From Bradyrhizobium sp. CCGUVB4N (lineage in GTDB: Bacteria; Pseudomonadota; Alphaproteobacteria; Rhizobiales; Xanthobacteraceae): DNA of 64,000 bases. Positions within the stretch are counted from its first letter, which is position 1. The number at the start of each line of letters is the position of its first letter. Under the pieces are notes generated by a model. The model was not told the origin of the DNA. It saw nothing but the letters and a program-made list of their open reading frames with translations, and searched no databases. The translations under genes and the position numbers were made by a program. The stretch is taken from the NCBI RefSeq assembly GCF_024199945.1, contig NZ_JANADP010000001.1, positions 7,068,001 through 7,132,000 of the forward strand. The letters are read 5' to 3'. Of this stretch, positions 43,434 through 52,461 are shown piece after piece.

Positions 43434-43535
43434 CGTAGGGTGTGCAAAGGCGCCCCAGCGCCGTGCCACGATCTCTCCACCAATCGACAGAACGTGGGCA
43501 CGGCGCGCGAAGGGCGCGCCTTTGCCCACCCTACG
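43434..43535. repeat. Extragenic palindrome, GTAGGGTGGGCAAAG family
   Basis: CGTAGGGTGTGCAAAGGCGCC at the left is mirrored by GGCGCGCCTTTGCCCACCCTACG at the right. GTGCCACG / CGTGGGCAC lie inside. Confidence 0.8.
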
Positions 43536-43620
43536 GGACCGTGCGCACCGGAGAGACTGTCGGAATCCGCTCCGCTCGTTCGTCCTCTGGTCCAAACCGC
43601 CATCACCCCGGAGATCTCGC

Positions 43621-44265
43621 ATGCCCACCATCACCGCCTTCGCAAACTCTCCCGACCGCGGCAGGGGTCTGGCGCGCGACATGCGGATTCGGTGGGCGTT
43701 GGAGGAGGTGGGCCAGCCCTACGACGTTCGCCTCGTAACGTTCGATCACATCAAGCAGCCTGAACATGTTGCGCTGCATCCGTTCGGGCAGATCCCGACC
43801 TTCGAGGACGGTCACCTCGTCTTGTTCGAGACCGGCGCCATCGTGCTGCATATCGCCGAGCGTCATGCCGGTCTGCTGCCGGGCGAGCCGAACGCCAGGG
43901 CGCGCGCCATCGCGTGGATGTTTGCCGCCGTCAACACCGTCGAACCGCCGATCGGCGAGCTGGGGACGGCGATCCTGACCGAACGTGACAGCAGCTGGTA
44001 TGAGGTGCGGCTGCCGATCCTGAGGGACCGGGTCTGCGTCCGGCTCGGCGAACTGGCCCGCCATCTCGGCGGCGCCGACTGGCTCGACGGCGCGTTCAGC
44101 GCCGGCGATCTCCTGATGGTGACGGTGCTGCGCAGGCTGGCTGCATCGCGCATCCTCGACGACTATCCGACCCTCTCCTCCTATGTCGCCCGCGGCGAAG
44201 CGCGGCCGGCGTTCCAGCGCGCGTTCGATGCGCAGCTGGCGGTTTTCACGGCGGCGGCCGGCTAG
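43621..44265 (+). CDS. Glutathione S-transferase family protein
   Basis: The 214-residue protein has an N-terminal thioredoxin-like GST domain with NSPDRGRGLARDMRIRWALEEVGQPYD, the cis-Pro in FGQIPTFEDG, and LFETGAIVLHIAER (Glu-Thr pair that binds the glutathione gamma-glutamyl group). An all-helical C-terminal domain follows, with WLDGAFSAGDLLMV (the N-capping box). The usual catalytic Ser/Tyr is not evident. The ATG at 43621 is at the first plausible start. Confidence 0.88.
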   Translation: MPTITAFANSPDRGRGLARDMRIRWALEEVGQPYDVRLVTFDHIKQPEHVALHPFGQIPTFEDGHLVLFETGAIVLHIAERHAGLLPGEPNARARAIAWMFAAVNTVEPPIGELGTAILTERDSSWYEVRLPILRDRVCVRLGELARHLGGADWLDGAFSAGDLLMVTVLRRLAASRILDDYPTLSSYVARGEARPAFQRAFDAQLAVFTAAAG

Positions 44266-44281
44266 GCACGGTGCCGTATTC

Positions 44282-44413
44282 CGTAGGATGGGTAGAGCGA
44301 AGCGAAACCCATCAACTGGACCGAAGCAACAGGTGCGCCTGTTCGACTGCGCCACAGGGCTGGCTAGACCGCAGACCGGGTGATGGGTTTCGCTGCGCTC
44401 TACCCATCCTACA
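44282..44413. repeat. Extragenic palindrome, GTAGGATGGGTAGAGCG variant
   Basis: CGTAGGATGGGTAGAGCGAAGCGAAACCCATC at the left is answered by GATGGGTTTCGCTGCGCTCTACCCATCCTAC at the right. It lies between convergent genes and is a relative of the GTAGGGTGG family. Confidence 0.85.
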
Positions 44414-44432
44414 AAAGCTACGGCACCGCGCC

Positions 44433-45161
44433 CTACAGATCGAAATTGGTCGGCATCATCACCACGTCGCGGATGGTCATGCCGCGCGGCCGCGTCAGCA
44501 TGAACATCACGACGTCAGCCACTTCGCTGGCCTCCAGCAGGCTGCCGGAATCCCTGGCTTCCCTGAGCTTCTCCGCCGGCCAGTCCGCGAGCAGCGCGGT
44601 GACGACCGGGCCGGGCGAGATCGAGCCGACGCGAATGCCGTGCTTGAAGACCTGGCGCCGCACCGTCTGGACGAAGCAATTGATCGCCCATTTGGACGAC
44701 GCATAGACCGGCTCCCATGGCGTCGGAAAATGCGCGGCAAGAGAACTCGTGACGATGATGTCGCCGCTCCGGCGTTCGATCATGTGCGGCAGCACGTCGT
44801 GCACGTTCTTCATCACGACGTTGACGTTCAAATTCAGCATCCGGTCGATCGCCATCGTGTCGGCATCGATGAGGTCGCCACCGACATAGGTGCCCGCATT
44901 GGCATGCAGGATGTCGAGCTGCCCTGCCTTCTCCAGAACGCGCGGCAGCAGCGTCGCGCAATCCTTCGGGTCTAGCAGATCGACCACCAGCGGGATCACC
45001 GCGTCACCATGCCTGCTGCAGAGCGCCTTCAGCGCGGCCTCGTCGCGATCGACCATCACCACGCGCGCACCCGCGGCCAGCATCGCCTCGGAACTCGCCA
45101 GGCCGATGCCCGACGCGGCCCCGGTCACCGCGGCAACCTTGCCTGCCAATTCGTTTGCCAT
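44433..45161 (-). CDS. Short-chain dehydrogenase/reductase (classical SDR)
   Basis: The 242-residue protein has the NAD(P) motif TGAASGIG (residues 13-20), HANAG in the NNAG position, Ser140, and the catalytic pair Tyr153/Lys157 in YASSK. Asp38 in VMVDRD suggests NAD rather than NADP. The substrate is unknown. It stands alone between two palindromic repeats. Confidence 0.9.
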   Translation of the reverse strand: MANELAGKVAAVTGAASGIGLASSEAMLAAGARVVMVDRDEAALKALCSRHGDAVIPLVVDLLDPKDCATLLPRVLEKAGQLDILHANAGTYVGGDLIDADTMAIDRMLNLNVNVVMKNVHDVLPHMIERRSGDIIVTSSLAAHFPTPWEPVYASSKWAINCFVQTVRRQVFKHGIRVGSISPGPVVTALLADWPAEKLREARDSGSLLEASEVADVVMFMLTRPRGMTIRDVVMMPTNFDL

Positions 45162-45263
45162 GAGATCACCATCCTGCTGATGTCGGCAGTATAGCGATGC
45201 AAAGCGCGCTCGCGAAGTAGATCGGCGTGAGCGTGGATTAGCGATTGTACGTCACACTCAGCC

Positions 45264-45389
45264 GTCGTCCCGGCGAACGCCGGGACCCATACCGCGGATT
45301 CTATCGGTTGTGGCGACAGCAGTACCGGACTTCGAGTCCTCGCCAAACCACTCCCTGGGGTTATGGGTCCCGGCGTTCGCCGGGACGAC
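45264..45389. repeat. Extragenic palindrome, GTCCCGGCGAACGCCGGGAC family
   Basis: CGTCCCGGCGAACGCCGGGACCCATA at the left and TATGGGTCCCGGCGTTCGCCGGGACG at the right are inverted copies, each itself palindromic. ACCACTCCCTGGGGTTATGGG lies next to the right arm. A close relative is at 56386-56519. Confidence 0.85.
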
Positions 45390-45438
45390 ACTTTCGGTTT
45401 GGATACGACATTCCGCCAAACCGCGACGCGTCACTGCG

Positions 45439-45876
45439 TCACCCCGCATACGCCTTATCGAGATCCGCGATCACGATCTTTCGCATCGCCATCATCGCCT
45501 GCATGACGCGATTGGCCTTGGTGCGATCGGCATCGCCGAGATACCGGCCGAGCGCGGTCGGAACCACCTGCCACGAGAGCCCAAACTTGTCCTTCAGCCA
45601 GCCGCACCTCGATTCCTCGCCGCCGTCGGCGGTGAGCCGGCTCCAGAAATAGTCGACCTCGTCCTGCGTCTCGACGCTGATGAAGAACGACACCGCCTCG
45701 TTGAAGCGGTATTGCGGCCCGCCATTGAGCGCGTTGAAGCGCTGTCCTTCCAGCTCGAACACCGCCATGAAATCGCTGACGGTCTCGACCTTCGCGTTAG
45801 GGAATACCGATTTGTAGAAGGCGACGGCTTCCGGAACATTGTTGTCGAACCAGAGAAACGGCGTGATGGAGGTCAT
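45439..45876 (-). CDS. VOC-superfamily protein (PhnB / 3-demethylubiquinone methyltransferase-like)
   Basis: The 145-residue protein has the VOC pattern ITPFLWFDNNVPEAVAFYKSVFPNAKV...FELEGQRFNALNGGP...DEVDYFWSRL...GWLKDKFGLSWQVVP. The name 3-demethylubiquinone methyltransferase used for this group is historical and not supported by function. I chose ATG 45876 behind GGAG-like bases over an in-frame start at 45948. Confidence 0.88.
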   Translation of the reverse strand: MTSITPFLWFDNNVPEAVAFYKSVFPNAKVETVSDFMAVFELEGQRFNALNGGPQYRFNEAVSFFISVETQDEVDYFWSRLTADGGEESRCGWLKDKFGLSWQVVPTALGRYLGDADRTKANRVMQAMMAMRKIVIADLDKAYAG

Positions 45877-46104
45877 ATGCGAATATCCTTTTGTCTGGGA
45901 CCGGACGGGCGAACTGCAAGCCGCCATCCCAAGGACGAGCCCGGGCACGTCGCCCCGACAGCGATACGGAATTTTTTAGGCCCAAGCAGGTCCTGGGGCG
46001 AATTTTGCTCCGCTCCTCGCGTCCTGCGCTTGCCTTGCATCAGTGTGCACTGCTAGCCTGCACTACCATAGGTTTATTATTTTGCAGCGATTGGAGGATT
46101 GGAT

Positions 46105-46329
46105 ATGACAGACCGATACACCAAATCCGTGCTGACGGTCATTGCAGCAGCGCTCAGCATCATCGCGGCCCGGCAATTCCTCCAGACTGCGGAGGCGCAA
46201 ACAGGCCAATGTGGAAATCAGGCGCACCCATGCGCCACTTACAACGTCTATTGGGACAGTAGCTTCAGCGAATGGAAGCCGTGCTACGAAAGCTCGCGCG
46301 GCTGTTACGTGGTCGGCACGGTCAGATGA
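46105..46329 (+). CDS. Small secreted or anchored Cys-rich protein
   Basis: The 74-residue protein has an N-terminal hydrophobic segment (SVLTVIAAALSIIAARQFL) and a short mature part with four Cys (QCGNQAHPC, KPCYE, GCYVV). GGAGG lies seven bases before the ATG. It resembles small rhizobial secreted proteins, with no named family. Confidence 0.65.
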   Translation: MTDRYTKSVLTVIAAALSIIAARQFLQTAEAQTGQCGNQAHPCATYNVYWDSSFSEWKPCYESSRGCYVVGTVR

Positions 46330-46536
46330 GTTCGCACAAGTCCACGGCGCGGTAAGCTAACCCGCAATTCGCCTTACCTCCGTCAAATGAATGACGCCGG
46401 CCGTCCTCCGATCGATCGACGTCGCATGCAGCCTATTGCAAGGGCGTGATGGCGGCGATACGACTTGGAGTGAAAGAACGTGGGACGGAACAGCCGAGCC
46501 TCAACCGGCGCACGTCATGTCGAGGAAGCCGCCGCC

Positions 46537-46929
46537 ATGAGCGACGATCTCTCCGGTGTCTGGGACGGCACTTACATTCAACCCGGCACGGGAATGGTCA
46601 CGTTCACCGCGACGCTGGTCGAGGCCGGCGGCGCGCTCGCAGGCCACGTCACCGAACCCTGCTCGAATCCGCGCTGTCCGGTGCGAACCCACAGCGCCTC
46701 GATCACGGGCCATCGCTCAGGCCACGCCGTGTCGTTTGTCAAACGCTACGAGCCGCCAGGTTACGGCTTCGACATCGTCCATTACGATGGCATCATGAAC
46801 GGAGAGGCGACCGAGATCGACGGGCGCTGGCGGCTGCCGGGCACATCAGGCTCGTTCCTGATGATCCGCTCCAGCAAGCGCGCGCAGGCGCACACCATCG
46901 GCAAGCGCGCGGACCAACCGGCCCCATAG
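46537..46929 (+). CDS. Conserved protein of unknown function, beta-rich
   Basis: The 130-residue protein opens with SGVWDGTYIQPGTGMVTFTATLVEAGGALAGHVTEP and has an alternating pattern typical of an eight-strand barrel (lipocalin-like or similar). No signal peptide. ATG 46537 was preferred to in-frame 46480. Function unknown. It lies 25 bases before the GST-like gene. Confidence 0.6.
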   Translation: MSDDLSGVWDGTYIQPGTGMVTFTATLVEAGGALAGHVTEPCSNPRCPVRTHSASITGHRSGHAVSFVKRYEPPGYGFDIVHYDGIMNGEATEIDGRWRLPGTSGSFLMIRSSKRAQAHTIGKRADQPAP

Positions 46930-46954
46930 TCCAATTTTACTGGGAGGAGCCATC

Positions 46955-47650
46955 ATGCTGACCCTCTATTCGTATCCGGAGCTGTTCGGCGTCGCCGACA
47001 ACAACGGCTACGGGCTCAAGGTCTACGCTTTCCTGAAGCTCGCCGGTGTGCCGTTCGTGCACGAGCATGTGTTCGACGCCTCCACGGCACCACGCGGGCA
47101 GCTTCCCTACGTGGTCGATGACGGCGAGACCATCGGCGACAGCGAGACCATCATCGCGCATGCGATCGCCAAATATCATCTGACCATCGATGCCGCGCTG
47201 TCGCCCGCGCAGCGCCGCACCCATCATCTCGTCACGCGCATGCTCGACGATCTCTACTGGGTGATGTCCTATTCGCGCTGGAAGGACGAGCGCTATTATC
47301 CCGCGTTTCGCGACGGCTTCATTGCGCAGCATCCGCAGATCGACGCCGCAGGCTTCGAGAAGGCGAAGGCCTACAATGCGCAGCGCTATCACTACCAGGG
47401 CATCGGCCGCTACACGCCCGAGCAGGCCTACGCACGAGGACTGGCCGATCTGCAGGTGCTGGCCGAGATCGTGCCCGCAAACGGTTTCGTCGATGGCGAG
47501 CGGCCGACCAGCTGCGATGCCGGCATCTACGGCTTCATCGCCAACATCTATTATTTCCCGATCCCGACGCCGCTGAAGGCGTTCGTCGATGCGCACAAGA
47601 ACCTCGTCACGCATTGCGAGCGGGTTCATGCGATGGTGAGCGGAAAGTAG
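46955..47650 (+). CDS. Glutathione S-transferase-like protein
   Basis: The 231-residue protein has an N-terminal thioredoxin fold (MLTLYSYPELFGVADNNGYGLKVYAFLKLAGVPFVHEHV, then GQLPYVVDDGETIGDSETIIAHAI) and a helical C-terminal domain (ERPTSCDAGIYGFIANIYYFPI). The pattern is that of Fax/metaxin-like GSTs. GGAGG precedes the start. Substrate unknown. Confidence 0.8.
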   Translation: MLTLYSYPELFGVADNNGYGLKVYAFLKLAGVPFVHEHVFDASTAPRGQLPYVVDDGETIGDSETIIAHAIAKYHLTIDAALSPAQRRTHHLVTRMLDDLYWVMSYSRWKDERYYPAFRDGFIAQHPQIDAAGFEKAKAYNAQRYHYQGIGRYTPEQAYARGLADLQVLAEIVPANGFVDGERPTSCDAGIYGFIANIYYFPIPTPLKAFVDAHKNLVTHCERVHAMVSGK

Positions 47651-47665
47651 CCACGGCCGGGATCT

Positions 47666-47757
47666 CGTAGGGTGGGCAAAGCAAAGCGTGCCCACGCATT
47701 TTTCGCGATCGAGAGAGATGGTGGGCACGGCGCAAGTGCGCCTTCGCCCACCCTACG
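47666..47757. repeat. Extragenic palindrome, GTAGGGTGGGCAAAG family
   Basis: CGTAGGGTGGGCAAAGC at the left is mirrored by CTTCGCCCACCCTACG at the right, with GTGCCCACG / GTGGGCAC inside. It separates two convergent genes. Confidence 0.85.
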
Positions 47758-47767
47758 ACACCGTCTC

Positions 47768-48202
47768 CTACCGCATCGTGATCGCAAGCCCGCTCAGATC
47801 GGCATTCGCCATCAACCCCGTCTGGTAGCCCGACAGCTCCAGCACCGCGCCCTTCTGGTTGGTCAGCACGATGGCGCGGGCGCCGCGGCCGACCGCGAGG
47901 CCGGCACCGGCGGCGCCATAGACGCCGGCGACATCGGAGGGACGGTTGATGTTGGAGACGCGGCCGCGCAGCACGGTCTTGGAGCCGCCGAAGACGAGCC
48001 CGTAATCGAGCCCGCCGGTCGAGAGCGAATAGGCGCGGCCGCGGAAGTTCAGCACGCCCGAACCGCCGGAGCCACCGATGATCCAGCCCGCCTTGTAGAT
48101 CGTCAGCACCACGGTGCCGCCATCGGCCTGCGCCGCGGTCGAGAGGCCGGCCAGTGCTGCAAGGGCGACGAGCGCGGCACGCAGGGTGGAAGCAATCTTC
48201 AT
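47768..48202 (-). CDS. Secreted Gly-rich protein of unknown function
   Basis: The 144-residue protein has a signal peptide (cleavage after AAQA near residue 25) and a Gly-rich mature part (AGWIIGGSGGSGVLNFRGRAYSLS, VAGVYGAAGAGLAVGRGARAIVLTNQKGAVLELSG). The pattern fits a small all-beta secreted domain. I cannot name the family. I chose ATG 48202 behind GGAG, over an in-frame start at 48229. Confidence 0.65.
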   Translation of the reverse strand: MKIASTLRAALVALAALAGLSTAAQADGGTVVLTIYKAGWIIGGSGGSGVLNFRGRAYSLSTGGLDYGLVFGGSKTVLRGRVSNINRPSDVAGVYGAAGAGLAVGRGARAIVLTNQKGAVLELSGYQTGLMANADLSGLAITMR

Positions 48203-48549
48203 GAGGCGTCTCCGGGGGCTATTTTTCAAGGGGAAAGCGAATCAGTCGCTGCAATGTATCCGATCGATCGCGGCGGCAACATGATGGGGAGCGCCGTCGG
48301 TGCGCTCCCTCGCCTCGTTCTTACGGGGAGAGGCGAAGCAACCCGCCCGCGCTCCCCCGCATCACCCCACCATGCCATCCTGCCAGTGTTTTGCCCGACG
48401 GGTCAAACATTTTTTCTGTCTTCCCGAAATCTCGATTTCGCCAATGATCCGTACTGTGCATGGGGTTGTTTTCGCGTTTTGTGTTGGAGCATGCCCCGCA
48501 TGACGCTACGCTCTCCCGCACGCCATCATCATTGCATGCGAGGTCCCCC
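48203..48549. other. Intergenic region between divergent genes
   Basis: These 347 bases hold short runs of lower GC (for example 48403-48480) and two possible hairpins near 48285-48330 (GGGGAGCG / CGCTCCC). No protein-like frame is seen. They should contain the promoters for the Gly-rich secreted protein and the RidA gene. Confidence 0.45.
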
Positions 48550-48936
48550 ATGCCGATCCAGCATTTCGCTGCCCCGCCGCACGTCAAGGCGCCGCCGCTC
48601 TCCTTCGCGACCCGCGTCGGCGACCTGCTGTTCGTCTCCGGCATTCCCGGCTTCGACGCCCATGGTGCGCTGCCCGACGGCTTCGAGGCGCAATTCGCCA
48701 ATGTCGTCGTCAACATCAAGCGCGTGCTGGACGAGGCCGGCGCCACGATGCGCGACCTCGCCAAGGTCAACGTGCTCCTGACCCGCGCCTCGGACGTGGC
48801 CGCGATGAATGCGCTCTATGCCGGCGCGTTCGGCCCGCCGCCCTTTCCCGCACGCACCACCTGCGTGGTGCACGCGCTGCCCGATCCGAAGATGCTGATC
48901 GAGATCGAGGCGGTGGCCTCGCTGGCGAAAGGATAG
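48550..48936 (+). CDS. RidA family protein
   Basis: The 128-residue protein matches the RidA/YjgF/Rid family: GDLLFVSGIPGFDAHG, NIKRVLDEAGATMRDLAKVNVLL, and PARTTCVVHALPDPKMLIEIEAVA (the Arg of this last block contacts the substrate carboxylate in RidA). Members hydrolyse reactive imines/enamines or have other roles. ATG 48550 was chosen over in-frame 48460. Confidence 0.9.
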   Translation: MPIQHFAAPPHVKAPPLSFATRVGDLLFVSGIPGFDAHGALPDGFEAQFANVVVNIKRVLDEAGATMRDLAKVNVLLTRASDVAAMNALYAGAFGPPPFPARTTCVVHALPDPKMLIEIEAVASLAKG

Positions 48937-49043
48937 TCAACCGGGATCTGCCTGACATATCCGTGATCGGTCACGCCGGGCTTGCAAGCTGCGCAGTTTT
49001 GCCGCACCAGTCTCCCGTCACGTTTCCCATCAGGAGATCTTTC

Positions 49044-49304
49044 ATGCGTCGCGTTCTCGCCCTTTGTGCCGTTGCCGGCATCGCTTCTTCCGTGTTCGCC
49101 GTGCCGGCGTCGGCGGCAGCCGGCTATTACGTGATCCGCTGGGACAACACTGGCATCTGCCAGGTCTGGAACGAGGATCTCCGCTACAAGCCGTTCCAGT
49201 GGGGCGCGTCGACCTACAAGGTCGTCAGCAAGCCGCTCCCGACCTTCACGCAGGCCTCCGAGCTGCAGATCAAGTTGCGCGCCGAGCGCCGCTGCTTTCT
49301 CTGA
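49044..49304 (+). CDS. Small secreted protein, first of two tandem paralogues
   Basis: The 86-residue protein has a signal peptide (MRRVLALCAVAGIASSVFAVPASA) and a short mature part YYVIRWDNTGICQVWNEDL...SKPLPTFTQASELQIKL...CFL with two Cys. The paralogue at 49523 shares YxxIRWxxxGxCQxWxE and the PTFxxA stretch. AGGAG precedes the ATG. No family is recognised. Confidence 0.75.
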   Translation: MRRVLALCAVAGIASSVFAVPASAAAGYYVIRWDNTGICQVWNEDLRYKPFQWGASTYKVVSKPLPTFTQASELQIKLRAERRCFL

Positions 49305-49522
49305 GCCGATCGGCCAATCGAGTTTCGAGGGCGGGTTGCGCAGGCAGCCCGCCCTCTGCTTTTGGCCAGCGAATTCCGCCATTTCCGCCATTTGCGGTTT
49401 GAACCTGATCAGCACACGGAACTACTCACCTCTTGTTCGGGGCACAGGCTGAGAGCGCCCCGCAACCCCTCCCCGCCATTGTCGGGAGGCGCATCACATC
49501 TTTCATTTTGAGGAGCTGATCC

Positions 49523-49774
49523 ATGCGTCGTCTTTCCATGCTGTGCGCTGCCGCCGGTGTCGCTGCTGCCGCCTTCGTCGCCGCGAGCCCGGCCGAAGCC
49601 GGCTATCATCTGATCCGCTGGCAGGACAGCGGCGTGTGCCAGATCTGGGACGAGAGCATCCCGACCACGCCGTGGCCGGCCGGCTACCATCGCGCCAGCG
49701 CGTCCGTGCCGACCTTCCTCGACGCGCTCGCGCTGAAGGATAACGCATTGAAGGCCGGTCACTGCAGCTGGTAA
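49523..49774 (+). CDS. Small secreted protein, second of two tandem paralogues
   Basis: The 83-residue protein has a signal peptide (MRRLSMLCAAAGVAAAAFVAASPAEA) and the mature part YHLIRWQDSGVCQIWDESIP...SVPTFLDALALKDNALKAGHCSW. It aligns with the neighbour at 49044. GAGGAG precedes the ATG, and a terminator follows. Confidence 0.75.
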   Translation: MRRLSMLCAAAGVAAAAFVAASPAEAGYHLIRWQDSGVCQIWDESIPTTPWPAGYHRASASVPTFLDALALKDNALKAGHCSW

Positions 49775-49798
49775 GAATTCGATCGGCGGACGACAGGG

Positions 49799-49841
49799 CC
49801 GGGCAAGGATGCGATACTAGCATCCTTGCCCGGTCGTTTTT
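49799..49841 (+). terminator. Rho-independent terminator
   Basis: A 14-bp perfect stem CCGGGCAAGGATGC / GCATCCTTGCCCGG with loop GATACTA is followed by TCGTTTTTTC. It lies 25 bases after the second paralogue's stop. Confidence 0.92.
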
Positions 49842-49866
49842 TCACCTCGCGGATTGGAGCAGGTCG

Positions 49867-50505
49867 ATGCGCGCACGGACGACGACGCTGGCTGCTTTCT
49901 CCGCTTTGCTGCTGCTCGCCGCAGCGGCGCAGGCGCAAGCCCCGCAATCCTTCCGCGTGATCTCGCCGATCTTCAGCCAGCTCGTCAGTTTCGCGATGCC
50001 GTCGAATTTCGCGGCCGTGTTCGAGAACACCAAGGGCGGCCACTACATCCGCGAAGCCGTGCTCAAGGGCGAGACGCCCGAGCGCTGGACGCAGATGATC
50101 ACGGTCACCGGCGAGAAGGGCATGACGCTGACGCCGGGCGCATCGCCGCAGATTTTTGCGGGCACCATCGCAGGCGGATTCAAGACGGCCTGCCCGGACA
50201 GTTTTGCGGCGAGGCCTTTGGGCGAGACGACATTCGGCCGCTTCGAGGGCTTTGTCGCCGTGGTCGGTTGCGGCCGCATCGACAGCGGCCCGACGCGGCA
50301 CAGCGAGACTGCGCTGCTGATCACGCTCAAGGGCACGACCGACTATTACACCATCCAGTGGGCCGAGCGCGGCCCCGAAAGCGACGAGCCGCCGGTCAAC
50401 GACGACCGCTGGGAAGCCCGCCTGCGCGATCTGAGCCCGATCGATCTCTGCCCGATCATGCCGGGCGAAGCCGCGCCCTATCCGAGCTGCGTCAACAAGA
50501 GCTGA
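49867..50505 (+). CDS. Secreted protein of unknown function
   Basis: The 212-residue protein has a signal peptide (cleavage after AQA near residue 24). The mature part contains SFRVISPIFSQLVSFAMPSNFAAVFEN near the N-terminus and five Cys in the second half (ACPD, VGCGR, DLCPIM, PSCVNK). I cannot assign a family. It is separated from the preceding gene by the terminator at 49799. Confidence 0.65.
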   Translation: MRARTTTLAAFSALLLLAAAAQAQAPQSFRVISPIFSQLVSFAMPSNFAAVFENTKGGHYIREAVLKGETPERWTQMITVTGEKGMTLTPGASPQIFAGTIAGGFKTACPDSFAARPLGETTFGRFEGFVAVVGCGRIDSGPTRHSETALLITLKGTTDYYTIQWAERGPESDEPPVNDDRWEARLRDLSPIDLCPIMPGEAAPYPSCVNKS

Positions 50506-50511
50506 GCGCCG

Positions 50512-50997
50512 TCAGGCGTCCTTGTGCGCGCCGGGGTGAATGAGAATATCGCGCGCGGAGCTGAGGTCGATGAAGGCCTGCGCGCTGCCGCCCTGGTCGG
50601 GATGCATGCCCTTGGCGGCGCGGCGATAGGCCTGGTTGATGTCGTCGCAAGTGAGCTGCACCGCGAGCGGCAGGCCCAGCATCTTGCGCGCGCGGTCCTC
50701 GCTGGACAGCTTCTTCGGCGCGGCGTTGCGGCGGCCGAAGCGTGGCGCGGTCAGATCATGGACGACGTCGAGGATCACGCCGACGCGGCGCCGTGCGGCC
50801 AGCGTGACGCCGTGATCGTCATTGTCGGCAGCCTGGCGCAACACGGGCAGCGCCTGCTCGGCGGCCTGCCGCAGCGTGGCATTGGTGCTCATCCGCACGA
50901 TCTCGGCCACCAGCCGCCCTGCCTCGGCCCAATCGGCGAATTCCGCCGACCGCAGGCGCTCGAGCGCCAATTTCCAGGATTCAAGTCGTTCCATCAT
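50512..50997 (-). CDS. C-terminal J-domain protein (DnaJ-like)
   Basis: The 161-residue protein has a helical N-terminal region of about 110 residues and a J-domain near the C-terminus: CDDINQAYRRAAKGMHPDQGG, including the HPD tripeptide that stimulates Hsp70 ATPase. An atypical C-terminal J-domain suggests a dedicated co-chaperone. Starts at 50997 and 50994 are adjacent (ATGATG). Confidence 0.8.
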   Translation of the reverse strand: MMERLESWKLALERLRSAEFADWAEAGRLVAEIVRMSTNATLRQAAEQALPVLRQAADNDDHGVTLAARRRVGVILDVVHDLTAPRFGRRNAAPKKLSSEDRARKMLGLPLAVQLTCDDINQAYRRAAKGMHPDQGGSAQAFIDLSSARDILIHPGAHKDA

Positions 50998-51108
50998 GCG
51001 CGCAACGTTTAGCAATGAAGACGAGTATGCCAAGGCGGCCGTTTCCGACCCCTTAATTTCGAGTTAGCCTTTCATGAAACTTAGAAACGAATCCGGGAGG
51101 AAATTGTC

Positions 51109-51876
51109 ATGGCATTGCTCGCAAACCACATCGCTGTCGTCACGGGCGCCGGTTCCGGCATCGGCCGGGCCATCGCCGCCGGCTATGCCCGCGAGGGCGC
51201 GCGTGTGGTGCTGCTCGACGTCAACGGAGACACGGTCGCGGCAGCCGCCGAGGAGATCCGCAAGGCCGGCGGCAAGGCCGAGAGCTTTGCGCTCGACGTG
51301 ACCAAACGCGACGATTGCTTTGCGCTGGCGAAGACCATCGCCGACAAGGTCGGGCAGGTCTCGATCCTCGTCAACAATGCCGGCATCACCCGCCGCAACG
51401 CCTTCACCGCCGAGACCGAGGCGGTCGCGAAGGACTGGAACGACATCATCTCGCTCAACCTCAATGGCGTCTTCAACATGACGCAGGCGTTCCTCGCGCC
51501 CTTACGTGCAGCCAAGGGCCGCATCGTCAATATCGGCTCGATCCAGTCCTTCGTGCATCTGCGCACGCCGAGCTCGGCGGCATACACCACCTCGAAGCAC
51601 GGTGTGCTCGGCTTCACCAAGGCGCTCGCGGTCGAGCTCGGCAAGGAAGGCGTGCGCGTCAACGCGATCGGGCCGGGCTTCATCGAGACCAACATCAACG
51701 CTCATGTGCGCGCCACCAATCCGGCGCTGGTGCAGGCCTTCGTCGACCACACCCCGCTCGCGCGCACCGGCAAGCCGGAGGACATCGTCGGCCCAGCGAT
51801 CTTCCTCGCCTCGGACCTGTCGTCCTACGTCACGGGTACGATCGTGATGGTGGACGGCGGATATCGCACGGTGTGA
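51109..51876 (+). CDS. Short-chain dehydrogenase/reductase (FabG-like)
   Basis: The 255-residue protein has TGAGSGIG (residues 12-19), LVNNAG near 88, Ser144 in NIGSIQ, and the catalytic pair Tyr159/Lys163 in YTTSK. The length and C-terminal VTGTIVMVDGGYRTV fit a classical FabG-like or gluconate-5-dehydrogenase-like SDR. No acyl-carrier-linked genes are near, so a sugar or other alcohol is as likely. GGGAGG precedes the ATG. Confidence 0.92.
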   Translation: MALLANHIAVVTGAGSGIGRAIAAGYAREGARVVLLDVNGDTVAAAAEEIRKAGGKAESFALDVTKRDDCFALAKTIADKVGQVSILVNNAGITRRNAFTAETEAVAKDWNDIISLNLNGVFNMTQAFLAPLRAAKGRIVNIGSIQSFVHLRTPSSAAYTTSKHGVLGFTKALAVELGKEGVRVNAIGPGFIETNINAHVRATNPALVQAFVDHTPLARTGKPEDIVGPAIFLASDLSSYVTGTIVMVDGGYRTV

Positions 51877-52090
51877 GGCGCGAAATCGGTCCGCATCGCT
51901 ATGCATCTCGTGCCAATCGCGGCGGCGCGGCGGCATTCCCAAGGTCAATTCGTGCGATCGCGCGCAATTAACCTTTCGTTAACCAAACCCGCCCACCGTA
52001 GATGTACGGCTTAGGATATTCGGCTTGGGGGTCGTTTGTTCTCGATCCGCTTCCAACGATGGAAGCGGGCGTTGATCGGGGAGTGTATTG

Positions 52091-52339
52091 ATGACCACTG
52101 TTCATGTCGCGGCGCCCGAGCAGGGCGCGCAATTTCTTGCACCCAATGAGATCGTTCCACTGTTGATCGGCGCGACCGTCGGCGAGGTCGAGCGTGAGCT
52201 CGTGCTCCAGACGCTCGCACGCTGCGACGGCAACCGCACGCGTGCCTCGCGCGTGCTCGGCCTGTCGGTGCGCACGCTGCGCAACAAGATCAGGATCTAC
52301 GCGGCGTCCGGCATCGAGGTGCCGGCGTATCACGATTGA
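52091..52339 (+). CDS. Small Fis-type helix-turn-helix protein
   Basis: The 82-residue protein ends in a Fis/NtrC-type HTH: VGEVERELVLQTLARCDGNRTRASRVLGLSVRTLRNKIRIYA. The stretch is close to the DNA-binding end of FlbD-type regulators. No receiver or AAA+ domain is attached, so it binds DNA alone or as a dimer. A flagellar role is only suggested by this likeness. The TTG at 52088 is an alternative start. Confidence 0.85.
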   Translation: MTTVHVAAPEQGAQFLAPNEIVPLLIGATVGEVERELVLQTLARCDGNRTRASRVLGLSVRTLRNKIRIYAASGIEVPAYHD

Positions 52340-52461
52340 CGCGCCGGGCCGCGCTCCGCCGCGCCGATTGATGTTGATCAAGCCCGCCACGAGGCGCGGG
52401 CGGAATTGCTGCTGTCGTCAAACGCCGCTAAGTAGCTTGCGTGCGCAAAAGGAGCAGCGGC

